NCBI RefSeq assembly: GCF_000802235.1
Contig: NZ_JTDL01000109.1
Span: forward strand, 50,147-114,146
Reading direction: 5' to 3'
Origin: Sinomonas humi
GTDB taxonomy: Bacteria > Actinomycetota > Actinomycetes > Actinomycetales > Micrococcaceae
Length of the DNA: 64,000 nucleotides
The notes under the pieces are model-generated. The model was not told where the DNA came from. It ran no database searches and saw only the letters and a program-made list of their open reading frames with translations. Made by a program: the position numbers and the translations under genes. Shown here piece by piece: positions 52,426 through 60,066 of the stretch (the first letter of the stretch is position 1; the number at the start of each line of letters is the position of its first letter).

Positions 52426-53498
52426 GCGGGGAGCACGCGCCGGCTCACGAGAAGCACGATCACGGGCATGAGCACGGGCATGCTCATGATCACGGTCACG
52501 GCCATGAGCACGATCACCATAACCACGGGCACGATCACCACGATCACGAGCACTCGCACGGATTCCTCGGAACGCTCAAGGAGTTCTTCGTCCCCCACAC
52601 CCACGATGCCTCCGACTCCATTGACGACGCGCTCGAGGCCAGCACCGAGGGCGTGCGCGCACTGAAGATCAGCCTGTTCGTGCTCTTGGGCACGACACTC
52701 CTGCAGTTCCTCGTGGTGCTGGTCAGCGGCTCGGTCGCGCTTCTAGCGGACACGGTGCACAACTTCTCTGACGCGCTCACCGCAGTGCCGCTCTGGATCG
52801 CCTTCGTTCTCGCCCGGCGTCCTGCGACGCGCCGCTACACCTATGGCCTGGGCAAAGCCGAGGATCTCTCGGGCCTGTTCATCATCGCCGTCGTCGCCCT
52901 CTCGGCGGTCGTGGCCGCGTGGCAGTCGGCCGAGCGGCTTATCCATCCGCAACCGCTGGAGAACCTGTGGTGGGTAGCCGCCGCCGGTGTCGTGGGTTTC
53001 GCGGGGAACGAGGCTGTCGCGGTCTATCGCATCCGGGTCGGACGCCGGATCGGCTCGGCCGCGCTCGTGGCGGACGGGGTGCACGCCCGCACGGACGGGT
53101 TCACCTCGCTCGCCGTCGTCGTCGGCGCCGCCGGCGTCATGCTCGGATTCCCGCTCGCGGACCCCATTGTCGGCCTGCTCATCAGCGTCGCAATCTTCGT
53201 ACTCCTGTGGGGCACTGTCCGCAGCTTGGGACGGCGCCTCTTGGACGGCGTCGAACCCGAACTCGTAGACCGTGCGGAGCACGCCCTCGCAAGCGTTCCG
53301 GGAGTCCTGGGAGTCGAGCGAGTCCAGCTTCGGTGGATCGGCCACCGCCTCCACGGATCGGCCTTGGTCCGCGTCGCGGCCTCCGCGACGGCCGCTCAGA
53401 CGGATGCCCTGCGGGCGGAGGCCGCGCACCTCCTCGGTCACGCGCTCCCCAACCTCGAAGATGTCACGGTCGCAGCCACGGCGTCGTCCCTGCGCTGA
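52422..53498 (+). CDS. CDF-family cation efflux protein with His-rich N-terminus
   Basis: A 358-residue divalent-cation/proton antiporter. Residues ~8-46 are almost only His with Asp/Glu/Gly, a metal-buffering tail. Six helices follow; the transport site is HNFSDAL (helix II) and HARTDGF (helix V), the HxxxD pairs typical of Zn/Cd/Co exporters. The C-terminal domain (LASVPGVLGVERVQLRWIGH) is the usual cytoplasmic metallochaperone-like fold. ATGA overlap with the sensor gene ties it to metal-induced expression. Zinc is the most likely substrate. Confidence 0.94.
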   Translation: MSGEHAPAHEKHDHGHEHGHAHDHGHGHEHDHHNHGHDHHDHEHSHGFLGTLKEFFVPHTHDASDSIDDALEASTEGVRALKISLFVLLGTTLLQFLVVLVSGSVALLADTVHNFSDALTAVPLWIAFVLARRPATRRYTYGLGKAEDLSGLFIIAVVALSAVVAAWQSAERLIHPQPLENLWWVAAAGVVGFAGNEAVAVYRIRVGRRIGSAALVADGVHARTDGFTSLAVVVGAAGVMLGFPLADPIVGLLISVAIFVLLWGTVRSLGRRLLDGVEPELVDRAEHALASVPGVLGVERVQLRWIGHRLHGSALVRVAASATAAQTDALRAEAAHLLGHALPNLEDVTVAATASSLR

Positions 53499-53641
53499 TG
53501 CGTTGGTTCTCTGATCCGCCGCTGGTGGATCGAATGCCTCGCGGGCTGATGACAGGAGCGAAGTCCTTGGCGCAGACTGCCGGTGGGACACCGAACTCCC
53601 GCCAGAGACGATCTCCTGCCAAATAGGAAGAGAGCACGCTG

Positions 53642-54112
53642 ATGGACGGCACCCTCCTGCGCACACTCGGTTCCGGACTCGCGGCTGGCGCTGCCGGTAC
53701 GACGGCCTTGAATGCCGCGACCTATCTGGATATGGCCCTCCGGGCGAGGCCCGCCAGCAGCACGCCTGAGGAATCGGCGCGACGCCTCGCTCACGCCGCT
53801 GGAGTGCAGATCCCTGGGGACGAGGAGGCGCAGCAGAACCGCCTTGCCGGCCTCGGCCCGCTGCTCGGAATCGGGGCCGGCCTCGCAACCGGAGTCGCCC
53901 TCGCGGCTGCCCGGGCCGTCGGATTCAGGCCGGGGCGGACGGTCGGCGCCGCAGTGGCCGCGGCGGCAGCGATGGCTGCGGGAAACGCACCTATGGTGGT
54001 CTTGAAAATCACCGACCCGAGAACTTGGTCTGCGGCCGAGTGGGCGAGTGACATCCTTCCGCACCTGGCCTACGGGATCGCGGCCGACGCCGTCCTCCGC
54101 TCGGAGAGTTGA
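53642..54112 (+). CDS. Small Ala/Gly-rich membrane protein of unknown function
   Basis: A 156-residue protein with three to four hydrophobic segments (LGSGLAAGAAGTTALNAATY; LLGIGAGLATGVALAAARAV; TVGAAVAAAAAMAAG). A hydrophilic stretch RPASSTPEESARRLAHAAG lies between the first two. Similar proteins are common in actinobacteria without known role. AGGAAGAGAG lies upstream of the ATG. It stands alone between the CDF gene and the phosphoesterase. Confidence 0.75.
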   Translation: MDGTLLRTLGSGLAAGAAGTTALNAATYLDMALRARPASSTPEESARRLAHAAGVQIPGDEEAQQNRLAGLGPLLGIGAGLATGVALAAARAVGFRPGRTVGAAVAAAAAMAAGNAPMVVLKITDPRTWSAAEWASDILPHLAYGIAADAVLRSES

Positions 54113-54129
54113 CATAACTCGTCAAGCTT

Positions 54130-54198
54130 GCGCTGTTCTCTGTTAACTCGCGCTGTTCTCTGTTAGTTCAACAACGGATCACAGCCTCTTCACAGGAA
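54130..54198 (+). promoter_or_regulatory. PhoP/PHO-box-like direct-repeat array
   Basis: The 16-mer GCGCTGTTCTCTGTTA occurs at 54130 and 54150. From 54155 four contiguous 11-mers follow: GTTCTCTGTTA, GTTCAACAACG, GATCACAGCCT, CTTCACAGGAA. The last two contain TCACAGC-N4-TCACAGG, which closely matches the mycobacterial PhoP site (TCACAGC-N4-TCACAGC), and the 11-bp GTTCA-type unit also resembles Streptomyces PHO boxes. It lies ~160 bp upstream of a secreted phosphoesterase gene, so control by a phosphate- or stress-responsive PhoP/OmpR regulator is likely. Confidence 0.6.
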
Positions 54199-54216
54199 CG
54201 TAAGTCCCAACCCAGA

Positions 54217-54265
54217 GGCTTGAGGGGCCGGGATCCAGCCCACACGCATCTGCGTCCCTCAAGCC
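54217..54265 (+). promoter_or_regulatory. Stem-loop in the leader of the phosphoesterase gene
   Basis: GGCTTGAGGG (54217) pairs exactly with CCCTCAAGCC (54256). Inside its 29-nt loop ACGCA-TC-TGCGT forms a second perfect small hairpin. No T-run follows. It may be a structured 5' leader or a regulator site; no riboswitch class is recognised. Confidence 0.35.
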
Positions 54266-54354
54266 GCGGGGGGAGCGCTTCCCGGGAAAACACCATGGAA
54301 GCCTCGCCCGCATGTGCCTCGATGCGCTCTGGGCTCTGAAGAGGAGAACCGCAA

Positions 54355-57252
54355 ATGGCCAAGCCGCCAAGAGCCGACCGAAGATCCCTCAATCCACAAC
54401 AACGTGGGACTTTCGGCCTGCGCAGGCTGTCGACGCCCCTACCCGGGCGCAAGCCGCTCTCGATCATCGCCGCGAGCTGCACGCTCGTCCTTCTGGGTGG
54501 TGGCATTGCCGCCGCCTCGACCATCCCGCTCGGCCAGAACCAGGTCGGCAGCCAGTATGAGAACGGCGAACAGGTCGCGTCGAACCAGGTGATCAAGCCC
54601 ATCGGTGACCGCGTGATGACGCCGTTCGGCAAGATCATGGGCTCGACTGTCAGCCCGGACGGCCGCTATCTCGTCGGGACCAGCACCGACCGCTCAGTCG
54701 ACCTGCAGGTGTTCGACCTCAAGACGTACAAGCCGGTGGCTGCAGCCGGGACGCTCGCAGCCACCTCGTTCGCGGCAGCGGCGAGCAACGCCGGCTACCT
54801 GAACATGAGCTATCAGCACATCACTGACGGTTCAGTCGGCCAGGAAGGCCCCGCCTTTTCCCCCGACGGCAAGTTCCTCTACGCACCGGTTGCGACGGGC
54901 ATCGTCCGCTACCCCTTCAACTCAGACGGCTCGCTCGGCGCTGGCACGAAGATCAGCATTCCGACCGTGGGCGGCAAAGAGGCACTGACCGCCGGCATGG
55001 CGTTCTCCCCCGATGGGTCGACGCTTTACGCAGCGGTGAACGGCCAGAACACGGTCGTGGCCCTCGACCCGGTCGCGGGCACGATCAAGCAGACCTTCAC
55101 TACCGGCATCGCCCCGCGCCAGCTCAAGTTCGTCGGAACGAAGCTGTACGTCTCCAACGAGGGCGGCCACGAGGCCGCGGCCGGTGATACGACGATGGGC
55201 TCGTACGGAACGCAGGTTCCCGCTGACACGTATCTGGGCACCTCGACGAGCGGCACCATCAGCGTCATCGACACGGCCAACGCCTCTGCAGCCGTCTCAT
55301 CGATCGACGTCCAGCTGCACCCGACCGCGATGTACCTCGACGGTTCCACCCTGTACGTGGCAAACACCAACAGCGACACCGTCTCGGTCGTGGACACCGC
55401 GAGCAACAAGGTCATGCAGACCATCGCGACCCAGCCCTGGGCTTCGTCCCAGGTGGGCTACGAGCCGACGGCGATCACCATGCAGGGTGATCACCTGCTG
55501 GTCTCGCTTGGCCGTGCGAACGCGATCGCGGTCTACAAGGTCAACAAGCAGGATCCGAAGGATCCGGCCAGCTACATCGGCCTCCTGCCGACCGACTACT
55601 ACCCCGGGAATGTCACCGCGGTGAACGGCCAGATCGTGGTCACCAATATTCGCGGCATCGACGCGCGTGGCCCTGAGCTGAGCTACAACAAGGGCCCCGG
55701 CACCACCGTCGCGACCGGTCACGGCACCCACTCCACGACGGCCTCGCTCACCAGGTTCACCCTGCCAAGCGACGACCAGATCCAGCAGTACACCGACACC
55801 GTGTTCCAGCAGAACGGCTGGGACGGCAGCTCCGTCAAGCAGGCCACTGCAGCCCAAGCCGCGAACGTCCCGGCAGTAGCCATTCCGAAGCGGATCGGGG
55901 ACCCGTCGACGATCAAGCACGTGTTCCTCATCGTCAAGGAGAACCGCACCTACGATCAGGTGTACGGCGACATGAAGCAGGGCAACGGAGACGCCTCGCT
56001 CGCGCAGTTCGGCGCGAAGGTCACCCCGAACCAGCACGCGCTGGCCGCCCAGTTCGGTCTCTACGACAACACGTACGACATCGGCACCAACTCGGCCGAG
56101 GGCCACAACTGGATGATGCAGGGGGACAACCCGGCCTACACGGAGACCAGCGCCGGCGAGTACACCCGCTCGTACGACACCGAGGAGGATGTCCTGGGCC
56201 ATCAGCGCTCCGGCTTCCTCTGGACCTCGATCCAGTCCGCCGGCAACACCGCGAGGAACTACGGCGAGTTCGAGTACCAGGAGGGCAAGCCGGCCGGCGC
56301 GACGTGGCAGCAGTACTACTGCGCGGCCACGAGCACGATGAACGGCGGTGACCCGTCGCAGCTGTTCACCCCGTCGCTCCAGATGCACGCCGGCTCGGCC
56401 ATCCCCTCGCTCAACGCGATCGCGGACCCGAATGCCGCGCCGTTCGACACCTCGGTGCCGGACATCTACCGGTACACGACGTGGAAGCAGGACTTCGAGA
56501 AGAACGGTCCGAAGAACTTCCAGATGATGTGGCTCTCGAGCGACCACACGGGTGGAACGGCCGATCCCGAGGCGCAGGTCGCGGACAACGACCTAGCGGT
56601 GGGCAAGATCGTCGACGAGATCTCGCATTCGCAGTACTGGAAGGACTCGGCGATCTTCATTGCTGAGGACGACAGCCAGGATGGCGCCGACCACGTCGAC
56701 GGCCACCGCGCGCCGGTCCAGGTGATCAGCCCGTACGCCGTGCACGGCCAGACCGTCAACACGTTCTACTCCCAGATCAACATGGTCCGGACCATCCAGC
56801 AGATCCTCGGTGCGCAGCCGCTGAACCAGAAGGTCGCCGCTGCCACCCCGATGTTCGACGCCTTCACCAACAAGCCGGACATGACGCCGTTCAACGCGGT
56901 CCCGAACCAGGTCCCGCTGACCGAGGGCGTCAAGACTGCCCCGTCGTGCGGCCTCGACACGCTAGGCCAGACGGGCGCCGCTGCTGCAGCGGTCAACACC
57001 GCCGCAGCGCAGGCGGCTGCCGTTCCCCCAACGATGCAGGAGACCGCACAGGAGTGGGACAACTGGTCCGAGCAGCAACACCTGACGGGCAATGGCGCGA
57101 AGGAAGACTTCGCGAACCCCTACCTGTTCAACCGCTGGACTTGGTACCAAACCCACAACTGGCAGAGCCCGTATCCCGGCGATGCCAAGATCTACGGCCC
57201 TAACGACGTGCCAGGCATCCCCGCAGGGTCAACGAGCCACGAGGACGGCTGA
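54355..57252 (+). CDS. Secreted beta-propeller / phosphoesterase protein
   Basis: A 965-residue secreted protein. A signal or anchor helix lies at about 37-55 (IIAASCTLVLLGGGIAAAS) after a basic N-terminus. Residues ~85-470 form a YncE/lactonase-like beta-propeller with repeats such as TVSPDGRYLV, AFSPDGSTLYAAVNGQNTV and DGSTLYVANTNSDTVSVVD. Residues ~520-860 match the phosphoesterase family that includes phospholipase C and acid phosphatase: VKENRTYDQ (nucleophile/metal motif), EGHNWMMQGDNPAYTE, and AEDDSQDGADHVDGHRAP for the second metal site. It likely cleaves an extracellular phosphoester. PhoP-like repeats upstream suggest induction by phosphate limitation. AGAGGAGAA precedes the ATG; a strong terminator follows. 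Confidence 0.88.
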   Translation: MAKPPRADRRSLNPQQRGTFGLRRLSTPLPGRKPLSIIAASCTLVLLGGGIAAASTIPLGQNQVGSQYENGEQVASNQVIKPIGDRVMTPFGKIMGSTVSPDGRYLVGTSTDRSVDLQVFDLKTYKPVAAAGTLAATSFAAAASNAGYLNMSYQHITDGSVGQEGPAFSPDGKFLYAPVATGIVRYPFNSDGSLGAGTKISIPTVGGKEALTAGMAFSPDGSTLYAAVNGQNTVVALDPVAGTIKQTFTTGIAPRQLKFVGTKLYVSNEGGHEAAAGDTTMGSYGTQVPADTYLGTSTSGTISVIDTANASAAVSSIDVQLHPTAMYLDGSTLYVANTNSDTVSVVDTASNKVMQTIATQPWASSQVGYEPTAITMQGDHLLVSLGRANAIAVYKVNKQDPKDPASYIGLLPTDYYPGNVTAVNGQIVVTNIRGIDARGPELSYNKGPGTTVATGHGTHSTTASLTRFTLPSDDQIQQYTDTVFQQNGWDGSSVKQATAAQAANVPAVAIPKRIGDPSTIKHVFLIVKENRTYDQVYGDMKQGNGDASLAQFGAKVTPNQHALAAQFGLYDNTYDIGTNSAEGHNWMMQGDNPAYTETSAGEYTRSYDTEEDVLGHQRSGFLWTSIQSAGNTARNYGEFEYQEGKPAGATWQQYYCAATSTMNGGDPSQLFTPSLQMHAGSAIPSLNAIADPNAAPFDTSVPDIYRYTTWKQDFEKNGPKNFQMMWLSSDHTGGTADPEAQVADNDLAVGKIVDEISHSQYWKDSAIFIAEDDSQDGADHVDGHRAPVQVISPYAVHGQTVNTFYSQINMVRTIQQILGAQPLNQKVAAATPMFDAFTNKPDMTPFNAVPNQVPLTEGVKTAPSCGLDTLGQTGAAAAAVNTAAAQAAAVPPTMQETAQEWDNWSEQQHLTGNGAKEDFANPYLFNRWTWYQTHNWQSPYPGDAKIYGPNDVPGIPAGSTSHEDG

Positions 57253-57282
57253 TCGAGACGCCCGAGTAGCTAGCCGGAAGAA

Positions 57283-57319
57283 GCTGAAGGCCGCCTCCCC
57301 CGGGGAGGCGGCCTTCAGC
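57283..57319. terminator. Bidirectional terminator between convergent genes
   Basis: GCTGAAGGCCGCCTCCCC and its exact complement form an 18-bp stem around one base. It lies between the phosphoesterase stop and the leftward HTH gene end, so it can serve both strands. Confidence 0.85.
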
Positions 57320-57357
57320 CGTTCAAAGGGCGACGCCGGAGGCCGAGTTGCGTTTCC

Positions 57358-58038
57358 TCAGGCCGAGGCGGGGACAATCCTCGCGCAGCACTCGCCATGC
57401 CCCTGTCCTGGCACGATCGCCTCCACGCGGCGATCCGAGTCGCCGCACCCTTCGAGGGCGCCTGCGAGTAGGGCTCCGTTGAGGGCACAGACGACGGCGC
57501 GGTGCCCGGAGGCGAGAGCGTGGAACGGGCAGTTGGCCAGCTCGATGCACTCTTCATCTTCCCTGCGGGGGACCGGTGCATAACCAGTAGCTTCGAGCAC
57601 CGCCTCGATGGTCCCGTGCTGCCGCCCGATAGCAGCGCCCTCCTGGCGTCCTACCTTCTCCAAGCTCTCCGCCATCGGCTCCCCCAGCTGGATTGACCGC
57701 TCGGCTGCCGAGGCCATGAGCTCCCCTGCAAGTTCATAGCTGCGCTCGGGCACGGAGGCGAGCACCTCATCCGCTGCCGGAGTGTAGAACTTCGAGGGAC
57801 GGCCGGTGCCGGGACCTCCGGGGCCCGGCTTGGCGAAGCCGGCCTCGAGGACGCCTTCCTCGGCCAGCCGGTCGAGCTGGGCGGCGGCTACCCCCCGAGT
57901 GAGGCCAAGCGCCTGCGCAGCCTCGTCCCGCCCCACCGGTCGGCCAGCCTGCCTCACATAGTCGAACAACGCCCTGCGCGTGGTGTCGCCGAGCGATGCG
58001 ACAGCGGCGATCCTCTGAGACCAGCGAGAAGAAGCCAT
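57358..58038 (-). CDS. HTH regulator with C-terminal cysteine cluster (SufR-like, probable Fe-S)
   Basis: A 226-residue regulator. An N-terminal winged helix (~10-65; TTRRALFDYVRQAGRPVGRD, then LTRGVAAAQLDRLAEEGVLE) is followed by a helical middle and a C-terminal domain with cysteines in NCPFHAL, AVVCALN, LEGCGDS and GECCARI. The spacing C-x13-C-x13-C-x18-C(C) is close to the C-x12-C-x13-C-x14-C cluster of SufR-type repressors that bind a [4Fe-4S] or [2Fe-2S] centre. It is divergent from the DoxX-like gene (93 bp between starts) and probably controls it in response to redox or iron state. Cluster binding is inferred. Confidence 0.82.
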   Translation of the reverse strand: MASSRWSQRIAAVASLGDTTRRALFDYVRQAGRPVGRDEAAQALGLTRGVAAAQLDRLAEEGVLEAGFAKPGPGGPGTGRPSKFYTPAADEVLASVPERSYELAGELMASAAERSIQLGEPMAESLEKVGRQEGAAIGRQHGTIEAVLEATGYAPVPRREDEECIELANCPFHALASGHRAVVCALNGALLAGALEGCGDSDRRVEAIVPGQGHGECCARIVPASA

Positions 58039-58066
58039 GCCTCCAGTGTAAATCCAAAAACGGTAG

Positions 58067-58098
58067 ATCTTGTTTTAGATTGGGGGTGGGAACTAAAA
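58067..58098. promoter_or_regulatory. Candidate operator in the divergent redox-gene promoter
   Basis: TTTTAG (58073) and CTAAAA (58093) form an inverted repeat with a 14-bp spacer, and ATCT-N6-AGAT (58067-58080) overlaps it. They lie midway between the starts of the Cys-rich regulator and the DoxX-like gene. Binding by the regulator is inferred. Confidence 0.4.
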
Positions 58099-58130
58099 TC
58101 AGTCATGTCAGTTTTGGAAAGGAGCACATC

Positions 58131-58562
58131 ATGTCCTCTGCATCAACCGGCCGCCGCCTCCACTTCCCGGTTCGCCGCTCCTCCTCGGTTCGTACGATGG
58201 GCGGAGCAGAGCAGGCCTACGCCATGCTGCGCACGCTCTACGTCGTCGCACCCTTGCTGTTCGGGCTGGACAAATTCTTCAACGTCCTCACCTACTGGCC
58301 CACCTATCTGGCCCCGGTCGCAACCCAGATCGTGCCGCTGAGCCCTCAGGGCTTCATGTACATCGTGGGTGCCGTCGAGATCGCCGCAGGCCTCCTCGTC
58401 GCCTTCAAGCCTCGGTGGGGATCCGTCGTCGTCGCCCTCTGGCTCGCCGGAATCATCGTGAACCTGCTCGTCCTCGGACACTTCTACGATGTCGCACTCC
58501 GCGACTTCGGCCTCCTGGTCGGCGCGCTTGCCCTCAACCGTCTCACCGCCCGCAGGGCCTGA
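58131..58562 (+). CDS. DoxX-like membrane protein
   Basis: A 143-residue protein with four hydrophobic segments (LYVVAPLLFGLDKFFNVLTY; FMYIVGAVEIAAGLLVAF; SVVVALWLAGIIVNLLVLG; FGLLVGALAL) and the DoxX/TQO-type GLDKF region near the first helix. Members of this superfamily are linked to thiol and quinone redox chemistry. GAAAGGAG precedes the ATG. The next gene, 30 bp downstream, encodes a thioredoxin-fold protein, which supports a redox role. Confidence 0.82.
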   Translation: MSSASTGRRLHFPVRRSSSVRTMGGAEQAYAMLRTLYVVAPLLFGLDKFFNVLTYWPTYLAPVATQIVPLSPQGFMYIVGAVEIAAGLLVAFKPRWGSVVVALWLAGIIVNLLVLGHFYDVALRDFGLLVGALALNRLTARRA

Positions 58563-58592
58563 GATGCCAACCAAGATCGAAGGAGGCGCAGA

Positions 58593-58916
58593 ATGCGTTT
58601 CCCGCCCACCATCCACGTGCTCTACATCGAGGACTGCCCGAACTGGGAAGGCGCGCTGAGGCTCGCCCGCGACGCGGCGTGGTCCGCTGGGGCGGCCGAG
58701 GTGGACGTCCTCGCCACTGAGGTCAGCACTCCGCAGCAGGCCGCGCAGCTCGGGTTCGCCGGTTCGCCGACGATCCTCGTCGCCGGCAGGGATCCCTTCC
58801 CCGGCGTTCGCAGTCCAGCGCTGAAGTGCAGGGTGTTCCAGACCTCGGGTGGCCCTTCCGGGCTTCCCGACCGCGGGCAGCTCGTACAAGCAATCCGGAC
58901 GGCGATTGCTGCCTGA
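58593..58916 (+). CDS. Thioredoxin-like protein with YIEDCPN motif
   Basis: A 107-residue protein with a thioredoxin-like fold: beta strand IHVLYIEDCPNW with Cys16 of the CPN motif at the usual active-site place, DVLATEVSTPQQAAQLGFAGSPTILVAG (shown in parts: GFAGSPTILVAG has the cis-Pro), then a Cys in LKCRVF. This family is also found as selenoproteins with Sec in place of Cys. AAGGAGG precedes the ATG. It follows the DoxX-like gene and probably shares its message; targets unknown. Confidence 0.75.
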   Translation: MRFPPTIHVLYIEDCPNWEGALRLARDAAWSAGAAEVDVLATEVSTPQQAAQLGFAGSPTILVAGRDPFPGVRSPALKCRVFQTSGGPSGLPDRGQLVQAIRTAIAA

Positions 58917-58950
58917 GCAGTCGATTGGATGGTGCGACCGGCTTCGCCGC

Positions 58951-59394
58951 CTAGCCCACCTTCTCGGCAGCCAGCTGTGCGCCCCACTGCTCGGCCCGCT
59001 CGAGTTCGCCGTCGAGCAGTGGGCCCTCCTTGCCCTCCACGAAATACGATGTCGGGGCGGCCGCTTGCTCCGCGCCGGCCGCTTCCAGAGCGTGGGCGAT
59101 CTTCTTTGCGGCGTCGCCGTGGAAGAACGATTTGACCCTCGTATCGAAAGAGGTTGCGCGAATGCCCGAAAGCGCATCGGGAGCGAGGGCCTCGAGCCAG
59201 CCGGAGATTTCCGGTAGCGGCCGCCACGCGTTGATCGGGCTTCCCACAATGAGCAGCTGGCCCGGCTTGAGGTGGCCAGCATTGAATTTCTCAGCCTCCA
59301 CAACATGGCTGCCAGGACCGAGGCCCCTGGCAATCGCCTCTGCAACCTTGCGGGTGTTGCCGAAATTCGATTCGTAGACGACGACAGCTTCCAT
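58951..59394 (-). CDS. Flavodoxin-family protein
   Basis: A 147-residue FMN-binding protein: the phosphate loop VVYESNFGNTRKVAEAIARG at the N-terminus (E-S-x-F-G-N-T), IVGSPINAWRPLPE for the isoalloxazine loop and the SFFHGDAAKK region for the second loop. Length is that of short flavodoxins. It transfers electrons or acts as an oxidative-stress-linked FMN protein in the cytoplasm. An AGGAGGGACACC precedes the ATG at 59394. It is convergent with the thioredoxin-like gene. Confidence 0.9.
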   Translation of the reverse strand: MEAVVVYESNFGNTRKVAEAIARGLGPGSHVVEAEKFNAGHLKPGQLLIVGSPINAWRPLPEISGWLEALAPDALSGIRATSFDTRVKSFFHGDAAKKIAHALEAAGAEQAAAPTSYFVEGKEGPLLDGELERAEQWGAQLAAEKVG

Positions 59395-59656
59395 GGTGTC
59401 CCTCCTAGGTGCTCGCCCGGCTATCCCCCCGCTCTTCCCAGAGTAGGAACTGCCGAACCGGTGCGATCAGAGCCAAAGGGCCCCTGATTGGAGGCCTGAC
59501 CGGCATGCGGCGTCAGCTGAGCGGTCCTCCTCGGCATCGTGGTGGGCCTCAGCGTCCATCCAGAGGCCCACATCAGGGGTGTTGGCAGGCAACTCCTCCC
59601 GGCTATCGTGGGGTTTGTGCCGCTCAACGGTGAACGGCACGCGTGAGGGGTGACCG

Positions 59657-59953
59657 ATGACGGAGATCGACCAGCAGGCCGCGTTGACGGTCGACCAGGT
59701 GGAGCTGACGCACGAGGCGATCGTCGTGCTCCGGAGCCTATTCGAGACATATCCGGTGTGCCCGATGACTCATGAACTTGTCGAGGCACAGCTTGAGGAG
59801 CTCGAGGGCGAAATCGAGCGGATGGATGCGTCCAGCAGCCGCGTAAGCGAACGCCTATTCAAGATCGAGCAGCAGGTCATCGATGGCGACATCGATGTGC
59901 TCGCATCGATCGTATCGGCGGTGATTGAGCAGCACCTGATGGCCCTCAGATAG
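59657..59953 (+). CDS. Small helical protein of unknown function
   Basis: A 98-residue acidic protein, helical throughout, with a likely coiled coil at ~45-75 (LVEAQLEELEGEIERMDASS). No family recognised. GAGGGGTGA lies before the ATG. An imperfect palindrome with GTGCCG/CGGCAC arms lies 16-40 bp upstream and may be its operator. Isolated gene. Confidence 0.6.
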   Translation: MTEIDQQAALTVDQVELTHEAIVVLRSLFETYPVCPMTHELVEAQLEELEGEIERMDASSSRVSERLFKIEQQVIDGDIDVLASIVSAVIEQHLMALR

Positions 59954-60066
59954 CTCGTTGATTCCAGAGGTATCGGCTCTCGGCTTCTGTGTGACAATGA
60001 CCCCAGACGGCACGCTCGACGCGACCGGCTGGGGTCTATTCGTTGTTCTGTGCCGATGGAGTTCAG

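Noticed and set aside
52445..52560. Short CAC/GAT repeats that could look like a repeat array or CRISPR
   Set aside because: They encode the His-rich N-terminus of the CDF exporter; units are irregular and there are no spacers.
55297..56547. A 416-codon minus-strand frame inside the phosphoesterase gene
   Set aside because: Arg/Val-rich mirror of a coding region with clear propeller and phosphoesterase motifs.
59617..59640. Imperfect palindrome with GTGCCG/CGGCAC arms considered as a terminator
   Set aside because: No T-run follows and no gene ends nearby on either strand; at best it is an operator of the small gene at 59657, too weak to list.
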